Origin: Arctopsyche grandis
Lineage: Eukaryota; Arthropoda; Insecta; Trichoptera; Hydropsychidae
Direction of reading: 5' to 3'
Length of the DNA stretch: 64,000 bases
Assembly (NCBI RefSeq): GCF_051622035.1
Contig: NC_135362.1
Location: forward strand, 26,161,001 to 26,225,000
The notes under the pieces were generated by a model that made no database searches, was not told where the DNA came from, and worked only from the letters and a program-made list of their open reading frames with translations. The position numbers and the translations under genes are program-made. Position 1 is the stretch's first letter. The number at the start of each line of letters is the position of its first letter. Positions 1 through 10,444 of this stretch are shown here, piece by piece.

Positions 1-51
1 ATAAATGTTAAACCCCTTATTGGTTCTAAGAAAACCAATCTCCACTCGATT

Positions 52-1996
52 TTATCGTTTCTTTTTCATCAAAAACGCCATACCATGAGACCTGAAATGT
101 TTGTCAAGTTCGACGTTGTTATCAAAAGTTTCCGGACATTCCGGACACTGAAAATTAATTTCTATTTCTGCTTTTGCTGCTGGCTTCCTCCATTTCCTTC
201 TCTTCTTAGCGCCGAATCCAGACCTATCCTCCTTTTTAATAAAACATTTCTTGTCTTCTATGTAAACCTCTGCATTCACGATGCTGTGCTTGGCTTCTAG
301 ATGAGTAGCAAATGCAGATTTGTAAGTGAAGCAAAGACCGCATTCCATGCACTGATATACCGTGCATTCATCACGATGCGTTATAATATGTCTATAAAAT
401 ATGACATTGTTTAGCGTCTTGAACGCACATAGTGAGCAATTGAAGACTGAAGAGTTCAATCCGGAGACAGGTGATGCTACAACATTCGCGATGGTACATC
501 TCTTAGTCTGAGGTCTGAGTCTCTTTTTAGGTTTTGTTGGAGTAGTCTCCGGAATTACTACAACTTCCTCTATAGAGGGAATTGTGGATTCTTCGACACT
601 ACTGCCGACATCTACATTCTCCATTTCGCTGTCTGGACTGCTCGCAAAATTCGGATCATCAACCGCTTCCGAGCTCGGATTTGTCTGTTCAGTAGACAAG
701 CAAGCTTCTCTTGAATACTTAAGTCTGGTTGCCTTATCACGTTTTCCCATCAGCAAAGCGTTCTTGTGAAAATCAAAACATTGCATGTTTTGTTTGTACG
801 GCATACATTTACCGACGTGTTTCTTCAGCTGGCGGATATTCATGACGAAATGTTTACAACCGGGACATACGTATATGTATTTGACTTTAGTAGCATGCGA
901 GAAATGATCTACAATGTGTTCGGAAACGTTTTCTTTTGCGAACTTGCAGTTGCAGACTGTGCAATGGTAGACTGCGACAGATTGGAAAATTCTCTCCTCG
1001 TGCACCGATTGGCAGTGCGACTTCAGCTCTTCGGACGTCTCACACTCCAGCGCGCACAGCAGGCAAGTGAAATAGACTTTCAAATGCTTTTTGAAGTGTG
1101 TTTGTATTTCTTGTTCGCGGAACGAAGATGTACAAGAGTCGGCTACACAGTTGACGTACATGATCCGTGAATAGTGGAAACAGACGAAGGTCATGTGACG
1201 TTCCAGCATGTTTTCTATAGGGAAGACCAAGCCACATTCCGGACAAATGTGAGGAGTTTCCTTAGCGTGAGCCTTTTGATGAGCGATCAGCGAGCATTTG
1301 TTGGGCAGGATGCGTTTGCAGTGGTGGCATGTGTGGTCGAACACTTCGGAATCGTCTATACGTTGATAATGATGCGAACGGATGACTTCAACAGATTTTT
1401 GAGTAGTCTCTTTGAACCTAAATGAACAGATTTGGCATGAATCGCTTGGATTAAATGTAACAATGTCGATGGGATCCTCGGAGATCTGCTCCTGATCTAT
1501 ATTTTCGACAGAACAATCCACAATGGTTGCATTATCTTCTTTCGGTTCATCGTCAGACGACAAAATTCCATATTTCTTCAATAGATCAGTGCCGTCATTC
1601 AGATTATTACTGGTAGCTAAATTAGTTTTCATCATTTCGATCGGTAGAGGTTCGATGGTGAAGTCTGACAACGAATACTTGAAATCTTTGTTTTCGTGCG
1701 ACTCTAAGTGCATAAACATCATGCATCGATTCGTGAAGAATAGTTTGGTGTTGCATTGCTTGCAAAAGAGAGTTATTTTTACACTCGCCCGATTTATATG
1801 ACGTTGGTAACTAGATTCTAAGGCGAATCTGAAATAAAATGAGTTATTATAATAAAAGCTTTGTATTTCGAATGTTACAATGTTTTTTGACTAACCTATC
1901 ACCACATATACATGGGTACGTTGTTGTGAATTCTGGAGGGCATATATACGTGTTTGTGACCTTTGAAAATATGAGCTTCTTTACCATTTCCTCCAT
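52..1996 (-). CDS. ZNF532/592/687-type C2H2 zinc-finger protein, copy A
   Basis: I read two exons. Exon 1 (1,896-1,996) starts at an ATG in a good context (ACAACATGG) and ends at a GTTAGT donor. Exon 2 (52-1,828) follows a TTTATTTCAG acceptor. They join in phase to 625 residues. The single-ORF reading that starts at 1,722 begins at internal Met70 and loses the first finger. Fingers include C29/C31, C56/C59 with H74/H78, and about eight more, split by a Ser/Glu-rich linker and a basic Lys/Arg stretch near the C terminus. The stretch HINRASVKITLFCKQC resembles the ZNF592/687 motif with Arg-Ser-Val-Arg-Ile before the next Cys pair. A nuclear DNA-binding or chromatin role is inferred from that family. 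The family call rests on memory. Confidence 0.85.
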
Positions 1997-3391
1997 GTTG
2001 TCTGAAAAATATAATAACTTAATTAAGTATTATTCATATATAAGTTTGATTCTATTTGCCTAACTACGTCCATACAAACAACTAACAATCACACTGTGAA
2101 TGATGATAGCATAAATATGTCTCATATTACTACTATTAGTATGAGTGTTAATAACAAGTTGTTCAGTTTTGCTTTCTTAAGAGGACTGTATACCCGAAAC
2201 CTTAATTTTATTGCCGTTCCTTTCTTCGATATATATATTGAGTGAATGCGACAATATATATCAATATATATATTGAGTGAATTCGACCAGATAATACGGA
2301 TTTTAAATCAACAAAATCGAGGTTTCGTATTCTCCAGTTTTCTCCTCCGAAACTGGACCAATTTTTAAAAAAATTTCATCATCGGTATGAGAAAGATATT
2401 TTCTATGCAACTGTGCGCGTATTTTTTTTAAAATCGACCGATAAACAAGCACGCTGGACTCTTTTCGTGGGTGTAAAAAAGAGGCGATTTTATAGATGTT
2501 TGGGGGCTCCTAGCTCCTATAAAAAATAAAAGCACAGATGCATGCCAATGGTGGATATCCATAGCATATTAAAAAATAATTTTCTAGTGCCATAATTGAG
2601 GAAGGAAGAAGTGTAATACGTTTGTATGGACAAGGCTTATTATATTTTTAAACATAAAACTAAGGCTTATTATATTTTTAAACTTCATAGTTTAAGAAGT
2701 GTTCAAAGCATAACCAAAAACTATTATTAAAAAATAATAATCATATATGAAAATTCTAAAATATTTAGCCGTAAATAATCTAATATATAATTTCGAAAGA
2801 GACTTTGTATATATGTATTGTTGGTTCGTAACTTTGTAAACAAGTAAAAAATTTCCATGAATATGTGGGGACGGGGGGACGAGCCTTTGCCCTCGGGGCG
2901 CGCCAGGGGTGCGCCGGAGATGAAGGCCTGGGGCGCAGGCCCGAGGCGCGCCAGGGGCGAAAGCCTGGGGGTATATCGGGGGCGAAGGCCGGGGGTGAAT
3001 CCGTGACGTTAAATTTAATAAAACAGAAACAAATGAATGTTCAAATAAATTTGAATATAACAAGACTATTCAAATAAATTTTTTACTATGAGATTGGCCA
3101 TTTTTAAGCGGTTTATATTACAACTGCCGAGCAAAGCCGGGTAAAACCACTAGAAAGATATAAAAATTAAAAAATCGTTACGAACCAGTTGAAAGTTTGT
3201 TTTTCACTTGCAATAGTTAGTAACAATGCATTAGTTAATAATAGTTAATAACAATGCGTAGTTCCCAACCCGATCTGTCAACGATAAGCGTTGGATATGG
3301 AAAGGTCTAAATAGGATTAAATACGGCCTCAGACAAAATATTTTAAGTTGATGTCTTTCAAAGATTTGGGTGGGTATTTATTTATCTACAT
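1997..3391. other. Intergenic, upstream of the zinc-finger gene (copy A)
   Basis: No gene is recognised. A near-duplicate of about 25 bp containing ATATATATTGAGTGAAT lies at 2,229-2,282. The stretch 2,995-3,060 resembles, in reverse, the sequence near 50,580-50,645, so part of this is a dispersed repeat. It ends in a CTAG-terminated segment at about 3,125-3,152 that could be a Helitron-like end. The 5' leader of the zinc-finger gene must begin here, but I cannot place a promoter. Confidence 0.5.
2866..3000. repeat. GC-rich degenerate minisatellite block
   Basis: About 130 bp of very GC-rich sequence sits in AT-rich surroundings. It is built from imperfect short units related to GCGCCAGGGGCGAAAGCCTG. 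Copy B (about 54,362-54,485) lacks roughly a dozen bases here, so the block changes length. Open reading frames across it on both strands are by-products of base composition. Confidence 0.6.
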
Positions 3392-3617
3392 CAGTGGCGG
3401 CTCGTGAAAATTCATAGAGGGAGGGCTACATAGATTAATCGGTTTGTAACTAACTCGTTGACCATACCAGTTATCAAATGCAGACAAAAATAGCATGCAT
3501 ATGTATTATACTGGGAGATTTGCAGCCCTGCAGCCCATATAGACGGCAAAAATAGCATGCATTTGTACTATACTGGGAGGCTGTAGCCCCGCAGCCCATA
3601 TAGACGAGCTGCCACTG
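3392..3617. mobile_element. Non-autonomous hAT-type MITE, 226 bp
   Basis: The ends are inverted: CAGTGGCGGCTCGT on the left and the reverse complement of a close variant on the right (GACGAGCTGCCACTG). The flanks are ATCTACAT (3,384-3,391) and ATCTAGAT (3,618-3,625), an 8-bp target duplication with one change. In copy B both flanks are ATCTAGAT, so the change happened in copy A after the copies split. Terminal CAGTGGCGG with an 8-bp duplication fits hAT. No coding capacity. Confidence 0.8.
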
Positions 3618-3653
3618 ATCTAGATATCTGCGAAATGGCGAGGCTTTAACTAT

Positions 3654-4420
3654 GTGGCGGCTCGCTTATACGACATGGTCGAGTTTGGTTGCCTTCCTGC
3701 GAGTGGGGACCAACTCGGCTGGGTTCGGAGAGCCACTACTCACTCTGCCTTTAGCTGTCATATAATAAACACGTGCATTAACATGCCAGTCGTCTCATTC
3801 GTTCATCCCCCATAACTATAAAGCAACGTATGTCTTCTTTGTAATTTTATGAATCGAACTCACAAAACATCAGCCAGTTGGCAAATATCACGTCTACGTC
3901 CGTTGATTCGCGAGTAGAAAGAAAATTCTATAACTGTTGTATAGAATCAGTTTAAAGTGAATATCAGCACCATTGAAAGTTCTTGATAATAGGCCAAGTA
4001 AGCCAGGGGTCGGCAAACTTATTAGTCAACCGAGCCAAATTTCAACAGTACAACGATTGAGATTTCTTTTGAGAGCCAAACTTTTTTAATTTTAACTATA
4101 TACATGTATTCTGTTTATTAAAATTAAAGTTTTAAGTCTTAATTAAACTATAGGTACATTGAATAGAACTCGATATCATACTTAATAATTAATATATGAT
4201 AATGATATCATACTTAATAATCTTATTTATTAATAAAAATTAAATTGTAAGTAAGGTATTATAGGGGATGGAACGAATGAGACGACTGGCTTGTTAATGT
4301 ACGTTGATTTATTATGACGGCCGAAAACGAAGTGATAGTAGCAACACTGAACACGGCCGCGTTGGTCCCAACTCGTAGGAAGGTGAACGAACTCGACCAT
4401 GTCATATAGCGAGCCGCCAC
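3654..4420. mobile_element. Long-TIR DNA transposon remnant with a nested insertion
   Basis: Two inverted arms of about 160 bp (3,654-3,813 and 4,261-4,420) begin GTGGCGGCTCGC and end GCGAGCCGCCAC. They have diverged by a visible number of substitutions, so the element is not young. The interior includes an end of a different element (from 4,004). I see no convincing target duplication. The terminal GTGGCGGCTCG is shared with the hAT-type MITEs at 3,392 and 9,395, so this may be a larger relative of theirs. Confidence 0.65.
4004..4090 (+). mobile_element. hAT-like end nested in the long-TIR element
   Basis: The sequence begins CAGGGGTCGGCAAACTTATT, a widespread hAT terminal form, followed by GAGAGCCAAAC. 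Only one end is clear. A possible opposite-end relative with AGCCACATGCGGCTCTTT lies at about 28,605-28,625 but belongs to another locus. Confidence 0.45.
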
Positions 4421-4632
4421 AGTATTATAGTATAGGGCGGGTTAAAGGTTTTGACCGTATCCCGGCCTATGGAAACTCTGTGGAGTTTGGAAGAAAATCT
4501 TTATTGCTCGATTATGCTCGAGAAATGTTTTAAGGAAGCGAAACGTTTTAAACGATTCCTCTTGATAACTAACGTACCTTGCTATGCAGCAGAAGATCTG
4601 CGTACTCACTTTCTATTTCATATTATTATCTG

Positions 4633-5476
4633 TAGTGCTGCTGGTCAGAATTGTATATGTATGTGTGACTTTAAGTCAATCGTTTCCTGACAGAGTTTGC
4701 TAATTTTTCTGATTTCATTGTTGAAACGGTGCCCGCATTAAATTGGCTAAAACTATCCTACCTACATATGTACTATGTAACCACAATTTGAGTATGATTA
4801 TTGTACAATGAAATTTATTTACAAGTTAAAGTTCATAGATGTCTCGTTAATTTCGAGTTTTCAGTGTCTCGTAATTCAGCGATTTATGTTATAGGACGGG
4901 TTAAAGGTTTCGACCGTTTCCCGGCCTATGGAAACTCAGTTGAGTTTGAAAGAGGATCGTTTATTTTTGTTCAATTGTTACAATGGTTATTGTATGTACG
5001 AAGAGGTTGGGCTTCGGAGAAGTGAGCTGGTTGAACTCCAGAGGTTCACTCTGGTGTTGGGAGCTGGTGCGTCGATTTATATACGTTCTGGGTTCGTTTC
5101 CAGGACACGTGTGCTAGAGACACGTGTTGACCTGTTTTCGAGGCACGTGTCTTCGGTACACGTGTGGTTTATAGCTATGGAGTCGTGTGCCACGCGTAAA
5201 CGACTTTTCAGGACATGTGTCGCGGTTGCGTGATGACATCACTGTTGGGTTTCGTTCGTTTTACGATCGAGCAATGAACTCTTTCTTCTGGAATGGTCGA
5301 AGGGGACGTTGCCCTTGATTTATGCATGTTTGTACAGGATCGATGATGTGATCACTGGTTTTTATTCGTAATAGCACAAGTCGTGCTTTATTCCCACACT
5401 GTAATAAAAATGCTGCATTGTTTGTAATTGGCTAGGAAGGCGCCTTGGGGTTTACTTGTTAGGCCTTCCTGGTATA
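4633..5476 (+). mobile_element. SINE, interrupted (copy A)
   Basis: Parts of the local SINE family lie in order: the core with GTTGAAACGG (about 4,640-4,760), the CATAGATGTCTC segment (about 4,830-4,890) and the terminal hairpin (5,432-5,472). Between the last two sits an insert (about 4,894-5,415). Its start GGGTTAAAGGTTTCGACCG also occurs in variant form at about 4,438, and it carries the E-box cluster. The tRNA-like head is not clear. Confidence 0.5.
5106..5164. promoter_or_regulatory. Cluster of four CACGTG E-boxes (copy A)
   Basis: CACGTG occurs at 5,106, 5,121, 5,144 and 5,159, giving 15-, 23- and 15-bp spacing. A TATA-like TTTATATA lies about 20 bp upstream. CACGTG is the palindromic site of bHLH-type factors (CLOCK/CYCLE, Myc/Max, USF/MITF classes). 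It sits inside what looks like an inserted repeat, perhaps the remains of a retroelement promoter, so function on a host gene is unproven. Confidence 0.4.
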
Positions 5477-5479
5477 TAC

Positions 5480-6920
5480 ATATGTATACAAACAAAAAAT
5501 AAAGAAGCAAATATTTATATAAATTTTTAATGTTTTATTGAGATTTACAACAATAAGAATTTCATATGTGAATTTTTTATGCCATAAGAATTCTAAACAT
5601 CTATACTTATAAATAGTGAGTATAAAAATTGACAACCTATAAAATTGACTCAATAATCTTTCAAACAATTTCACAGCTATGTGTGTTTATCTTGTATAAA
5701 ATAAAACATATTAAATAATATCATGTCATTAAAGTTTGCAAAATAACTGCTGCGCATTTTCAATCTAAAATACACGTGCAATTCGTGTATCGTTGAGTGA
5801 ACTATCACAGTATAACTTCAAATGAATAGTTGGATTATATATAATATGTATACGCTCACATTTATATAACATAAAAATATAAACCGAATACGTATTCATG
5901 AAATACATGCATGTATATGATATATACATTTAAATATGTAATTGGATTACATTGAATAAGAGTTAAATGTAGTATTATGTTTTGAAATATCAATATATAT
6001 ATATACACATTTGACATCTATGAACAAAACTAAATATTTATATAATAATATATTATATTATGTCTAAATCAATGTAAGCAAATCGATATCAGACTTCACA
6101 GTATGGATTTATACTCTTAATCTACATATACATTAGAGTAGCATTCACTTTGCCGAAACATTTTGATTTCTTATCTTTTTTTTGCGGACGTAGAATATGC
6201 ATAAAATATAAAAAAAATTGTATCTCAATTTTAAATGGTTGCAATAATTTATTTTCTGAAAAAAAAAACTAACAAGACCACCCATTTAAAGGTGAGGTAT
6301 AATTTTTATATTATATTTTTATTATATGTATGTATGTATATCCTTAAAATAAAACAATTAGACTATGCCACTATTACCACGACACATACTTTTTGGAATA
6401 TTATAATAATCATTTTTTTCCGTCAAAGTGAGAGTCACTCAAAAATACATAGGTATATAAAAAGAATAATATTTTAAGTTTTATTTGCTTCTATGGATGC
6501 AATGAAAAAAAGTAAAAATGTCGAAATGGTCTAATATCAAAACTTAAATTTAAATTTCAGGCACATTATCCATAGTAGAAAAAATAAAATTTGTATATTT
6601 ATGTTTATTCATTTCAAAGGATCATACGAATTCGCCGGCGTATTGTTCTTGCACAAATTGAATACTTTAAGCGATAAAAATGATGGATAAATAACAATTA
6701 CACTGATATATGCTTAGTTTGAAATAACACGGAAGAAACAACGATACAATCAATAAATTATTTATCATAATTTTACACAGATTAAATATAAAAATATATT
6801 GCCAAGTAAATACAATTATTTAAAAAAAAGGATGATTTTATGTATGTGCAAGAAAATTTTTTAATAATAAACAATGTGCATTTAAGCATTCCATAATAAT
6901 TTTATGATACAAAAAGGTAT
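5480..6920. other. AT-rich non-coding stretch (copy A)
   Basis: I see no gene or clear repeat. The sequence is strongly AT-rich with short (TA)n and TATGTATG runs. Confidence 0.5.
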
Positions 6921-7149
6921 ATATCGATGGCTTGGTGCACAGATATTGTATGTCCACTTTTGAATTTGTATCGAATTTAAAATTTGTAGGTGCTGGAATA
7001 ATTCAGGTTTTTCTTTTCAAGGTAATTTTTGTATACCACTTGAATTACATTGAAAGGAAAAACCTGAATTATTCCAGCATCTACAAACTGAAAATTCGAT
7101 ACAAATTCAAAAATGGACATACAATATTTATGCAACAAGCCATCGATAT
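6921..7149. mobile_element. Palindromic MITE, 229 bp
   Basis: Two arms of about 95 bp are inverted copies: ATATCGATGGCTTGGTGCAC on the left and its near reverse complement ending CATCGATAT on the right, with a short loop around 7,020-7,050. It would fold into one long hairpin. There is no coding capacity and no target duplication longer than TA. It is also present in copy B (about 58,409-58,637). Confidence 0.65.
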
Positions 7150-7496
7150 GTCGTATTGTTTAAAATACATCATAGTTCAGTGCTCATTTCGCCCTGCTCT
7201 GCAGATCTTGCAAATGTTTGAGCTTTGATCCCGTGCCGTGTCATGCCGTTGTACGTCGCTTCGGATGCTTTTCTGGTTTCGTTCAGTTTCCCTGAAGCCT
7301 ATATACACAAAAAATATTATTTTCACGTACATAATACGCGGGAAAGTATAAAGATAAAATTATCAATACAAAGTTTAGAAATAAAACAACAGCATGATAT
7401 TTAATCTGTGATTTTCTGAACAATAAATGCATAAATTATATGGATCCATCAGCAACAACAATTCTTAATTTATCTAAATACATATAAAATCGATGC

Positions 7497-7843
7497 GGTG
7501 CAAACGATCGACAAGCACCAGACAGACTGAACCACAGATTAACGACACGTGTACCTTATGCGTGCGCACTGCTCGCACTTACACTAAGCGAAATCTACCC
7601 GAAGTCCCGACATACCTACCCTGTATACGTTCTGTGCTTCTGATAATTTAGTTCCGAATTTTGCCTTATTAAACTCGCCAGAAAGATCCAACTCAATTTT
7701 AATAATTGCATCTGTGCACATCGAAAGGTTACTCGTCATCTGATGTGCAATCTATCATTCGTGAAGTCGAGAATTGCGTTTAAAGCAGCCATCCAGTTAA
7801 TCTGTGGTTCAGTCTGTCTGGCGCTTGTCGATCGTGTGCACCA
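7497..7843. mobile_element. Short inverted-repeat element, ~347 bp
   Basis: A 46-bp terminal inverted repeat (left 7,497-7,543, right 7,796-7,843) contains CGATCGACAAGC and AGACTGAACCACAGATTAAC with about two mismatches. The interior is unique and non-coding. The 61-residue minus-strand ORF at 7,736-7,921 overlaps the right arm and is not a gene. No family is assigned. Confidence 0.55.
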
Positions 7844-7849
7844 AACCCA

Positions 7850-9394
7850 TATAAAATCTATATGAAGTAGGAATTCAATTAAAAACTCTTCAGATGACTC
7901 AATCAGTGAGGGTAGCAGCAACGTAGTCTAATTCTACATATCTACAAAATAAAAATTAATGTTTGTTTTCTTGCTATGCAAATCTACAGTTTTAAATTTA
8001 AAATCACTGAATTTGGTATACTATGTTACGATTTTATTAAAATGTTCCGTTTTGAACTTTTTTTTCGAATTTTCCTCTGCCCGAGAAACGGCAAGTAATT
8101 TGACTACTAACGAATAAAATTACAAGTGTGTTTGTATGTTTATCTTCAGTTAAAAGCCAAAATACTATATATAAATGAATTTGTCACGTTTTAGAAAACA
8201 TGTATTGTTCAACATGTAGTGTTCAACATGTATTCGACCAACTTTTTGATCTTTTAATATAAATTATTATGATAATTTCATTATTTGATAATCGACTATG
8301 TGTATGTGGTTTTTTCTAAGTAACTTAATAACAGACATCACCCAAGATATTGTTTAATGTATGTATATTTTTTAATTATTTAATTTTTAATGCATATTTT
8401 GATGTGTATCGATGATAAATCATGCTTCCGTAACTTTGGAATGTTTGTAGATAATTTATTTCATATATAATTTGTTTATTATTATAACAGTTTAATATAA
8501 TCATAATGTAATACATAAAAACATATGATAAAGAAATCAAAAAGAAAAGGATTGGGAAAAGGAATAAATTTTGGATTACATTATATTATATTATATTAAA
8601 TTAAATTAATGTAAAATATGATATGAGTAACTAAAAGCAAATTAAAAGCAAAAGCGTATGACTATTTATCTACTGTCAATATGAATGGATAAAATAGTCA
8701 AGATAAGTGAATGAAAAGTTGAACGTTACAATAATATTATGTTTATTTATAGTTGCGGAATAGTTTCAAAAGGATGAAATTTTTTATGACTAATCCAACC
8801 TAACCAATCACCTTCATTAAGTGCTCTTGAATAAGTATGTGATTATTCTATAATTTAAGTGCATTTTGGTTTACATATATACAAATTAAAAATACTTGTA
8901 TCATACCTGGCATCATAGTATCTGCAATGCTAAATCGGAATCTAAACTGATGCCGCAAGTATTTCTCATATTCATATTGAAATATTTAAAGCTTATGAAT
9001 ATATGTATATATAAAATAAAACGTCGATAATAGCGACATCTTAATCTCGTAGATACACATGATATATAAGAATAATGTAAATATATATACAGAGTGGGGC
9101 AAAAACAATTAGACGATTTGTATCTCGTAAATGAACACTTTAGCTGAGAAGTAAATGTGTATTCAGTATCTAAACAAAAGCAAAATACTAGTGTGTAAAA
9201 GTTTATAACATAATATCTGTAATTCTGCTAAGATCCTTCAATATTTGAGTATAAATCTTTTGATTTTAATTTATGATCCACTAGGCATATGAATATGGAA
9301 ACTCTAGTGACTCTTGTTAATCAAAAAAGTCTCATAAAAAAGCGTGTGGGTACAATTGTCGACTTGAAGGACAAAACAATAATATAATTGGGTT
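7850..9394. other. Non-coding stretch (copy A)
   Basis: This is mostly AT-rich sequence. A minus-strand stretch at 8,907-8,964 is open, follows an AG and ends at a CCAG|GTATGA donor. It could be a further 3' exon of the EPB41L4A-like gene, but its phase does not follow from the exons I trust and it lacks a good pyrimidine tract. About 9,100-9,130 has a GTGGGGCAAAA motif like some transposon ends. Confidence 0.35.
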
Positions 9395-10007
9395 CAGTGG
9401 CGGCTCGTCTTTAAGGACAACCGGGGCACTGCCCCACACACATTTCTCCTATCCAAACAAGAAAATAGATTTTGTATATTGTTGGTGTCTCGAGTGTTTG
9501 TTTATCCCCCTCACCAAGTGGTTAGTTCGTAATTCAATTTGGGCAGTCGCTCATCTGCCGTGGTCCCGTGGTCGCCAGCTTCAAATAGCCTGCTACTCTG
9601 GCACTTGCGAGTGGTACTGTATTTAGAGTGTAGACAGTCAGTGGAAGCAGAGAAAAAATCCGTATTACCGTATACAGAAGGTCGCTTTTAGTTGACTGCG
9701 AAAAGGTCTATATGGGGCTCCGGTCGTTTACGTTCTCTATACGATTTGAAGAATACACGTTTTTCGATATTTTAACTGTATATGTTTAAATTGTCAATCA
9801 CAATTTGATTTTTTTATTAATAAAATTTTTGCTTTTTCAGAACACAATGAACGAAGTCGATAATTTGTTGAAAAAAAGTCACTTTCCTTGCATAAAATGT
9901 TACTAAAAATATATTAAGTTAATTTTTTTTGGAAAAAAAAGCATGTAGGGGGGAAGGCTCTAGCCTCCTTGTGCCCCACCTGTTTTTAAAGTCACGACCC
10001 GCCCCTG
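9395..10007. mobile_element. Non-autonomous hAT-type element, 613 bp (copy A)
   Basis: The left end is CAGTGGCGGCTCGTC and the right end is CACGACCCGCCCCTG. The perfect 8-bp target duplication ATTGGGTT lies at 9,387-9,394 and 10,008-10,015. The terminal motif and duplication length fit the hAT superfamily. There is no transposase frame. It lies downstream of the last EPB41L4A-like exon. Confidence 0.85.
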
Positions 10008-10121
10008 ATTGGGTTTATAATGTTATGGAAGTCTTAGATAGTCTATGTATAATATGTGTTATGATGTTATTTAGCTACTGAATGTTTACTTTTCAATTCA
10101 AGTGTTCATTAAGTTACTTAC

Positions 10122-10144
10122 CGTTTAATAGTTTCCACCCAATT
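10122..10144 (-). CDS. EPB41L4A: Candidate 23-bp micro-exon
   Basis: A 23-bp segment lies between acceptor AATGCAG and strong donor GTAAGTAAC. Joined to the preceding exon it reads Q-IGWKLLN and leaves one base. It is only 46 bp from the upstream exon, an intron shorter than usual, so it may instead be a chance pair of sites. Confidence 0.3.
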
Positions 10145-10190
10145 CTGCATTGATATAATTAAAAAGTGATCAATTTCAACTCATACTTAC

Positions 10191-10444
10191 TGAGTGCTCT
10201 CTATGAGCGGTTTTAAGATGATTTGGAGACTGTTATCCGTAGACGGACCTCCGTTTCGTTTCACGTTAGCGTTCGCATCCGTCTGTCGGGTCAGCGTAGA
10301 ATGGACAGCGGTGGTGCTTCTACTAGCGTTTTTATAATGATCACTATGGTGAATACTATTACTGCGTAGGCTACCACCGTTCTGTCGATGATGACCCATA
10401 ACAAAGATTCCGGAGTCTACAAAGTTGTTGTTGGACGCGTGTCT
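10191..10444 (-). CDS. EPB41L4A: EPB41L4A-like 3' exon (copy A)
   Basis: This exon follows a GTGAACAG acceptor, is phase 0 at entry, and encodes [20 protein letters not shown] through LKPLIESTQ. The reading frame meets TAA at once, but the same bases are a strong donor (CA|GTAAGTATG). The exon may therefore end the protein (ESTQ-stop) or splice on, perhaps to the 23-bp candidate exon at 10,122-10,144. Confidence 0.7.

Noticed and set aside
4928-5233. 101-residue plus-strand ORF, present in both copies
   Set aside because: It covers the E-box insert and SINE-like sequence; no family or codon signal. Identity between copies only reflects the large duplication.
8907-8964. Candidate extra exon of the EPB41L4A-like gene
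   Set aside because: The open frame needs phase 0 entry, which the preceding exons do not give, and the acceptor is weak.
9095-9130. Mariner-like terminal motif GTGGGGCAAAA
   Set aside because: Only one end is visible and no TA-flanked inverted partner was found.
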